Origin: Blattamonas nauphoetae
Taxonomy: Eukaryota; Preaxostyla; Oxymonadida
Assembly (NCBI GenBank): GCA_033064195.1
Contig: JARBJD010000674.1
Location: 1-24,699 of the forward strand
Direction: 5' to 3'
DNA length: 24,699 nucleotides
The translations under genes and the position numbers were made by a program. Positions within the stretch are counted from its first letter, which is position 1, and every line of letters begins with the position of its first letter. This document shows positions 19,774-24,699 of this stretch, piece after piece. The notes under the pieces were generated by a model. It did no database searches. It was not told the DNA's origin and worked only from the letters and a program-made list of their open reading frames with translations.

Positions 19774-21062
19774 GAGAGTGAGGAGTCAGTTTGGCTGAGA
19801 AGGATCAGATGCACCTTGGATGTCCGTCTTTCGTCTTTCCTCTCAGTTGGAGTCCACAATCGATGCATTGGAGTCAGCAACTTGCAATCTCGATGCATTT
19901 GGGATTGCGAGCATAATGAACAGAGTGTGAACGAAATCCGTCGTTGTGCCCATCAGTACCTCTTCCTCACTTCGCTGCACAGTCACCGAGTCAATACTGT
20001 CCGCTCGGAATCAACACACGCAACCAACTCTCCAGTCCGCAGATCAAGACATCCAAGTCCTGTTTTCGGATTCTTCTGCACACGTCGAGATGCTCTGGGA
20101 GACGCTGAAGAATCGATCCATCCACCTCTTCGCTTTGCCGAACCTCTTACCCGATTTCAGTGAAGGAAGGAGCGTGGGATGCGGGCACGGTGCCATCGAT
20201 CGAATGGATTCCCAAGATTCGATCGGCAACGGGACTGTCTGCATCTTCTTCTTCCGCACTTTCTCGGCATGTTCAGACGTTCCGTGGAGCTTCTCGCTGA
20301 CTCGGCGAATGACTTTTTTTTGAGAGACATTGTTTTGAGTGGGTTTTGCTGTCTTTCCGAAGAGTCGAGGACGATGGGCGATGTGTGAGAGGTTCTGATG
20401 CATCGATCGATACGTTCTCTTCATTGACGAGCAGTGTGAGAGTGGCAGCGAAGGAGATGGAGAGTGTGGTGAGCATCGAGCGAGACAGGCGAGAGAGAAG
20501 CCGAATCGTTCCGGCCAATGAAACTATGAGGTGATGCCAGAGCCTACAAAGAACACACACAAACAGTGTTTGTTGTCCAACAGAAGGCAGAGACAGTGCG
20601 AAAGGATCGCAGGTTCCTGTCAGGCTCTATCGACGTCGTGGAAGGTTCATGCCCTGCAGGTTGCTCAATTTGATCGATTCGGCAACACCATGACTTCCTG
20701 TGGATGGATTTTGACCGTTTTTCAGAAACTTTTCCAACACATCTTCGATGCCCTCCATTCTCAACATTCGATGCACTGCATTCCCCATCTGTCGCACATC
20801 TCCCCTTGTTCTGTTGTATTCCCGTTGGCCATCAATCATTGAATGTAGAAACCAATAGATTGAGTGATTTTCTTCGAAGAATGCGAGACAACTTGGGATC
20901 GTGAGAAATACTGGCATTTGAAGAATAAATTCCAAGGTTCGTCGATAATAATGTGATATTAGGATGATTTGGGTGAGAAGACCCAGAAAATGCAAGGATT
21001 GTGTCACTTCAGATTAATTAAAAGGGTCAGATCTTACCTCCTCAGATACGATTGATAGAACA
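19774..21062. other. Stretch without a supportable gene
   Basis: Many overlapping open frames of 60-126 codons on both strands (for example 19946-20323 plus, 20044-20424 minus, 20627-21007 minus), none with a recognisable domain. The plus frame at 20346-20534 (SSLTSSVRVAAKEMESVVSI) and that at 19946 (SADQDIQVLFSDSSAHVEML) look somewhat protein-like. Likely degraded host gene sequence or spliced exons that I cannot connect. Confidence 0.4.
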
Positions 21063-21380
21063 ATGGAGTATCGAATCACGCAAGTCGAGAAACTGGAGGA
21101 CACTGTCAGGAGGAGAGAAGCTGGTCCTCTTATCATCGTCAGTTCTAATGTTCTCAATAATGCTTGTGATTCTTTCTTCGCCTTGTCTCAAGAGGATCTC
21201 CACCATCCAATGACGATCATTTTCAAGAACTCTCCATCACTGTCATCTTTTCCGGATCTTATGACATTTCTCGTCCATGAACTGGCAACTAAGTTCAAGT
21301 TCTGCATTTTCAAGACAGACAATACATCAGGGTCTTTCACTATCCCATATGATCATCCAAAACGAAAACTAGAATTTTAG
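21063..21380 (+). CDS. Hypothetical protein, 105 residues
   Basis: A single open frame from an ATG at 21063 to TAG at 21378-21380. The protein has a charged start (VEKLEDTVRRREAG), a hydrophobic strand-like LIIVSSNVLNNACDSFF, a helix-like SSFPDLMTFLVHELATKFKF and a basic end HPKRKLEF. The composition is balanced and unlike the low-complexity surroundings, which makes real coding likely, either as a small gene or as one exon. No signal peptide, membrane segment or known domain was recognised. An AT-rich stretch (20920-21020) upstream could hold its promoter. Confidence 0.4.
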   Translation: MEYRITQVEKLEDTVRRREAGPLIIVSSNVLNNACDSFFALSQEDLHHPMTIIFKNSPSLSSFPDLMTFLVHELATKFKFCIFKTDNTSGSFTIPYDHPKRKLEF

Positions 21381-21516
21381 CACGTACATATCGAACAGAC
21401 TGTTCTTCAACTGCTTGTCAACTCTTACCAAAGTTGATTGGTCCATCCATCTCCTCTGTCGGTCAGACGATCCGAGAGAATGGGGATGGATTCGAAATGA
21501 CACTGTCTTTTGAGGA

Positions 21517-21744
21517 GTGTTCACAGTGACGAGCTGGAAATATGATGTGACACTCGAAGATGCGGATGGAACTGTATTCGCGGCAGAGAAAGTCTCTTTC
21601 AGAAAAACAGATGGCACAACAACGTTCGCACTCAGATATCCAAACATTTCTTGTCTCTCGTCTTCAACCACATTTTCGATCGTTGATGTCAAGAAAATTG
21701 CTTCTGAAGCAACTTGCAATGAGTTGGAATTTAAAAGAAGCTAA
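21517..21744 (+). pseudogene. Fragment of a beta-rich surface-type protein
   Basis: The plus frame reads FTVTSWKYDVTLEDADGTVF, AAEKVSFRKTDGTTTFALRY and SCLSSSTTFSIVDVKKIASE. This strand-turn-strand pattern with SSSTTFSIVDV resembles the immunoglobulin-like segments that follow beta-helix regions in large protist surface proteins (family impression, not a verified match). It ends at 21744; an overlapping frame continues to 21823 (NPDQKFDHVPTSFLSLVRS), consistent with a frame change or a missed intron. No start codon fits, so it is a remnant or an exon. Confidence 0.35.
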
Positions 21745-21823
21745 CCCAGACCAGAAGTTCGATCATGTCCCCACATCATTTTTGTCATTAGTTCGTTCGG
21801 AAATCTCTGAATATAAGAGTTAA

Positions 21824-22268
21824 TCGGATTGATTGAAATGATAACGAGTTTCTTTTCACATTTCCACAGAGATAACGTGGATATTCTCGTCATTGACTCG
21901 TTATTCAGTGTGCTTTGGATTCCTCTTCGGAGAAATGGTAACTCTGGAATATGGGTTTGGTTATTTCTCCGGTCAGTGACCGTCAGTGCTTTTCGGCGAA
22001 AACTGACCGGTCAGTGCCGGTCAGCCATGCCTAGTTCCAAGTTTGGGTGGGCATCCTGTGGGAGTGCCCACTACCAAACCAGGGCTCTCCCACTCCGTAT
22101 GAGTGATATGGTCAGATAATAAAATGTGATGGGCGGTCCAGTCAGATCTCACCAATGGACAAACATCAAGAGTTTCCATTGACAAAAATCAACCATTCGT
22201 TGACAAAGGATTATGGTGACGGACGTACCAGTTGATTCGGGCCTTGGTACAGGAACTCCAAACCCGAA
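21824..22268. other. Unassigned stretch with GGTCAGT repeats
   Basis: Contains an open frame at 21829-22119 (RDNVDILVIDSLFSVLWIPL), unrecognised. At about 21970-22025 there is a cluster of GTCAGTG and CCGGTCAG words (CTCCGGTCAGTGACCGTCAG, then GACCGGTCAGTGCCGGTCAG) that can fold back on itself through ACCGGT and CCGG cores. Purpose unknown. Confidence 0.35.
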
Positions 22269-22736
22269 ATGAGGACTGCACAGATTAGCCATCATCCTCA
22301 CCTCTCTCGCATTCATCGTCACTATCACCTAAAAGTCACATTTTACAGTCTCACAGTTGATTTGAAAGCGAAATCGTCCCTCCACGATAAGTCACTACAA
22401 GTTATACTGATTCAGGAGCTGGCAGCTTTTATCCCGAAATACGGTCAAACAATGTCAATGGAAACAATCTGCACAATCAAAGTCAAAGAATCCGGAATAT
22501 CTTTCCGTTGTTTTCATACACAGCCGTCATTAATGCACTTTGCGTCGTCGGATTTCGAAACGATGCCGAGCCCATCCGATCCCTACGATCCTCAGTCTGC
22601 CGATCAAGACATCGGCGGGGCAGAAAGGAGAAGGATAATCCGGCAGAGGAGATCCTTCACCCTTTCTGGCCCTTCGGAAGAGCAAGATCATCGAGGGTGG
22701 ATGTACGATGGGGATCCAGCACAAGAGGACAAATGA
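22269..22736 (+). CDS. Hypothetical protein, 155 residues, with disordered charged tail
   Basis: The frame opens with a His-rich segment, then has a compact globular-looking part, VTFYSLTVDLKAKSS, LQVILIQELAAFIPKYGQ and MSMETICTIKVKESGISFRC, then FASSDFETM, and ends in a polar tail (SADQDIGGAERRRIIRQRR). The helix followed by two strands and a disordered tail faintly recalls the end of a PCNA-like clamp domain such as Rad9, but I cannot establish this. The ATG at 22269 is the first in frame; an exon of a spliced gene starting further upstream is equally possible. Part of the tail's DNA recurs at about 23384. Confidence 0.35.
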   Translation: MRTAQISHHPHLSRIHRHYHLKVTFYSLTVDLKAKSSLHDKSLQVILIQELAAFIPKYGQTMSMETICTIKVKESGISFRCFHTQPSLMHFASSDFETMPSPSDPYDPQSADQDIGGAERRRIIRQRRSFTLSGPSEEQDHRGWMYDGDPAQEDK

Positions 22737-23268
22737 GTCAAAATTTCAACTGCCTCGCTCCAACAAACTGTTTTCGTTGCCATGTTTACAAATCAAAATT
22801 TGAATTGGGAACGAACCATTCCCGAAGATCGGGCTCACTTCCCCACCTCGACGCTAATTTCTGGAACAAACAAGCTCATTTTCTGCTTTATGTTTGGCAT
22901 GCTAATCATCCCGCGCAGGCGTATTCCACTGCTTACGATAGTAAGAACTCTCCGACAATCAGAATTGATGGCCGTCGATCAAGCGATCATTTGAAGGTGC
23001 AACTCGCTATTCTTCATCAAGTTCCCTCGACTCGGGAAAGGCCGAATCAGCGGAGCCATTAGTTAAGACCCTTGTTGTCTTAATCTGCGAATATGGATAG
23101 CCGTCCGCAGGACTCCTTCCACCGACCAGATTAAGCTCGAAATACTTCAGAACAACCTTGATCAGAATGAAATATTTGGTTCTTCGAATTATTACCACAA
23201 AACTGTCACATGGGAGCATCCACTGGCAAAATCTAAAATCGAATGAAATTCTCTAATCAGCCGGGAAA
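22737..23268. other. Unassigned stretch, possible continuation of the 22269 gene
   Basis: Plus-strand frames run through it (22508-23062 in another frame, containing RRSGSLPHLDANFWNKQAHF). The 22960-23060 part ends with words (AAGGCCGAATCAGC) similar to those near 23495-23510, supporting a diverged local duplication. From 23063 to 23268 no open frame of note is seen on the plus strand. Confidence 0.35.
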
Positions 23269-23637
23269 GTGGGAAAGATACTCGCACATTTTGCGTTTCC
23301 CGCTCACGTAGACCCACTCCTTCATTTTGAAAATCAAAACTTCGTGCAAAGCTCTCCTCGACCATCGCGAGACAGGTCTGCCAGCCGATCAAGACATCGG
23401 CGGGGCGGAAGTGGCGAGGATCAGTCCCATGGAGGGACACTCAACCACTTCGCGCCCTTCAGAAGTGCGACGTCGCGAGGGCGGGAGTCAAGCAAAGCCG
23501 AATCAAAACGGGGATCATCGAACTCATCCGCTTCATATTCATCCAAATCATCGCATCGAACAAGAAATGACGGAGAAAGCAATTTGAAGAAGATGAAACA
23601 TTGCAAAACAGAAAAGGAAAAGCGTCCGGACGAATAA
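23269..23637 (+). CDS. Hypothetical RS-rich basic protein, 122 residues
   Basis: The open frame ends at a TAA (23635-23637). After a short start (ILAHFAFPAHVDPLLHFENQ) it is dominated by Arg/Ser: SRDRSASRSRHRRGGSGED, then GRESSKAESKRGSSNSSASY and a Lys-rich end (KKMKHCKTEKEKRPDE). This is typical of a disordered nuclear or RNA-binding tail, so it may be the last exon of a spliced gene. The DNA around 23384-23406 (GCCGATCAAGACATCGGCGG) is shared with 22605-22624, where the frame used by the 22269 protein is different. Confidence 0.35.
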   Translation: MGKILAHFAFPAHVDPLLHFENQNFVQSSPRPSRDRSASRSRHRRGGSGEDQSHGGTLNHFAPFRSATSRGRESSKAESKRGSSNSSASYSSKSSHRTRNDGESNLKKMKHCKTEKEKRPDE

Positions 23638-24699
23638 GAAGGGTGGAATCGAGTGACTAACCAGTGAAGAGGAGTTGAGAGGAAATCGCCCTCGTTTCCA
23701 CTTCTCTCTATCAACGTCGACGCCATCACTCCCGACACTGGCCCAGCTGTCCAAGTGTTCAATTCTTACCGAAAGATCGTCCAGCACCACTATCTACTCC
23801 GGCCGCGGACACATTAGCACAAGTTCACTCAGTTTTCGTCGTTCCACAGACAGGTTGGTGCCACTCTCCGCTGACACTCTCGTAGCTCTGGCTCACTCTC
23901 AGAAAGGTGTGAGTAGAAAGGGGCGTTCTTGTGTCTGGAAAGAAGAACGTAGATGTCAACCGACATGTCAAGCTGACTGCAATTTGCGTTTGACAGTGTA
24001 AACTTATCGTTGCCGATGCCAGTCAGATTCACATCCTAAAGTACTCAGTTGATCGTCAATCACAGCTCTCTCCCTTCCCTTTCCTTCGCTCGTATGAATG
24101 AGAATTTTGTCAAACCAACAATTGGAGGCGAAATTGTGTCGATGTCGTTCCTCGAAACATCACGAGCTTCATTGCGGAGGAAGACAAAAGGTTTCACAAA
24201 GCAACTCACATCAGATTCACCTCTGGAGCATCGACGTGAGCCTCTTTTGATGGGTAACTAACACTGACATCGAGCACGTTTATCTTCTCCTTCCCAACAG
24301 CAACAACGAAGTCGTCATCTTTCGTTGTAGTGGTGAACTCTGAACCGCTACAATCTCCAATCACTGAATACAAGTGCATCAGGGCAGTTCTTCCACGCTG
24401 GCTTGTCCACATCACGGTCGAAGTGATGGTCATGCAAACTCGAGCAATACATTGGGAGAAGACGGGGAAGCAGCAAAACACTCTCCAACGCTCTCAAATG
24501 TCACTTCTCACTGAACTATCCACCTGCTTGATAGTCAGTTCCAGTACTTTGCAAGGACAACCCGATTTGGATGACGAGCTGAAGTCATAGATCAGTTCAG
24601 ACTCGGTCAACATTATTCGGTGAAAGACTCACCAAATAACAATTGGCTTGCGTGTGTGGTTATCGCTATTCCCAAATAGATCATTCGGTCCATCGGACG
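23638..24699. other. Right end of the window, no supportable gene
   Basis: Only short frames on both strands. The plus strand at about 23680-23790 reads SINVDAITPDTGPAVQVFNS in a frame without a start, and 24049-24261 contains KPTIGGEIVSMSFLETSRAS. The minus strand at 24206-24481 contains TKDDDFVVAVGKEKINVLDV. These may be scattered remains of beta-rich host proteins. The window ends without a gene boundary. Confidence 0.35.

Noticed and set aside
1-24699. tRNA or rRNA genes
   Set aside because: Occasional GGTTCGA-like words fall inside coding frames, without matching stems or the other tRNA box. No rRNA-like sequence was recognised by eye.

Overview
This is a eukaryotic nuclear window. Two multi-exon genes with GT-AG introns of only about 29-44 bp, a Crinkler-RHS (CR) type NTPase-nuclease gene, and scattered Ser/Gly-rich beta-helix-like fragments suggest a protist, perhaps an oxymonad-like flagellate (inference). 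No tRNA, rRNA, reverse transcriptase, integrase or capsid gene was seen.

The dominant structure is a huge inverted repeat. The left arm (1-5695, running off the window) and the right arm (6119 to at least 11301) face each other across a 423-bp unique spacer. Within 1390-5695 the arms are almost identical; outside that they are clearly more diverged, and the left arm alone carries a 510-bp insertion with a 7-8 bp target duplication. Each arm holds, from outside inward: a CR gene pointing outward; head to head with it, 61 bp away, a five-exon ARM/HEAT-like repeat gene pointing inward; a 1.64-kb element with 71-bp terminal inverted repeats and flanking TA that contains a CR gene fragment; and about 560 bp with no clear gene.

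The right-arm ARM-like gene (8473-10631, minus) looks intact. Its left-arm twin (660-3336) has a damaged first exon. The outer right CR gene (10693-13777) looks whole: about 1017 residues with one 31-bp intron, a P-loop, a Walker B-like strand and a restriction-endonuclease-like C-terminal domain. The other CR copies (1-598; 3790-4617; 7192-8019) are fossils.

From 13.8 to 24.7 kb coding signal is weak. There is a possible Npl4/MPN-like fragment (13778-14221), a beta-helix-like fragment (about 14390-14820), a 36-copy 63-bp minisatellite (15037-17298), a 23-copy 29-bp minisatellite (17844-18516), three smaller tandem repeats (18743-19773), and short open frames of unknown function. This stretch looks like decaying host gene sequence expanded by satellites.
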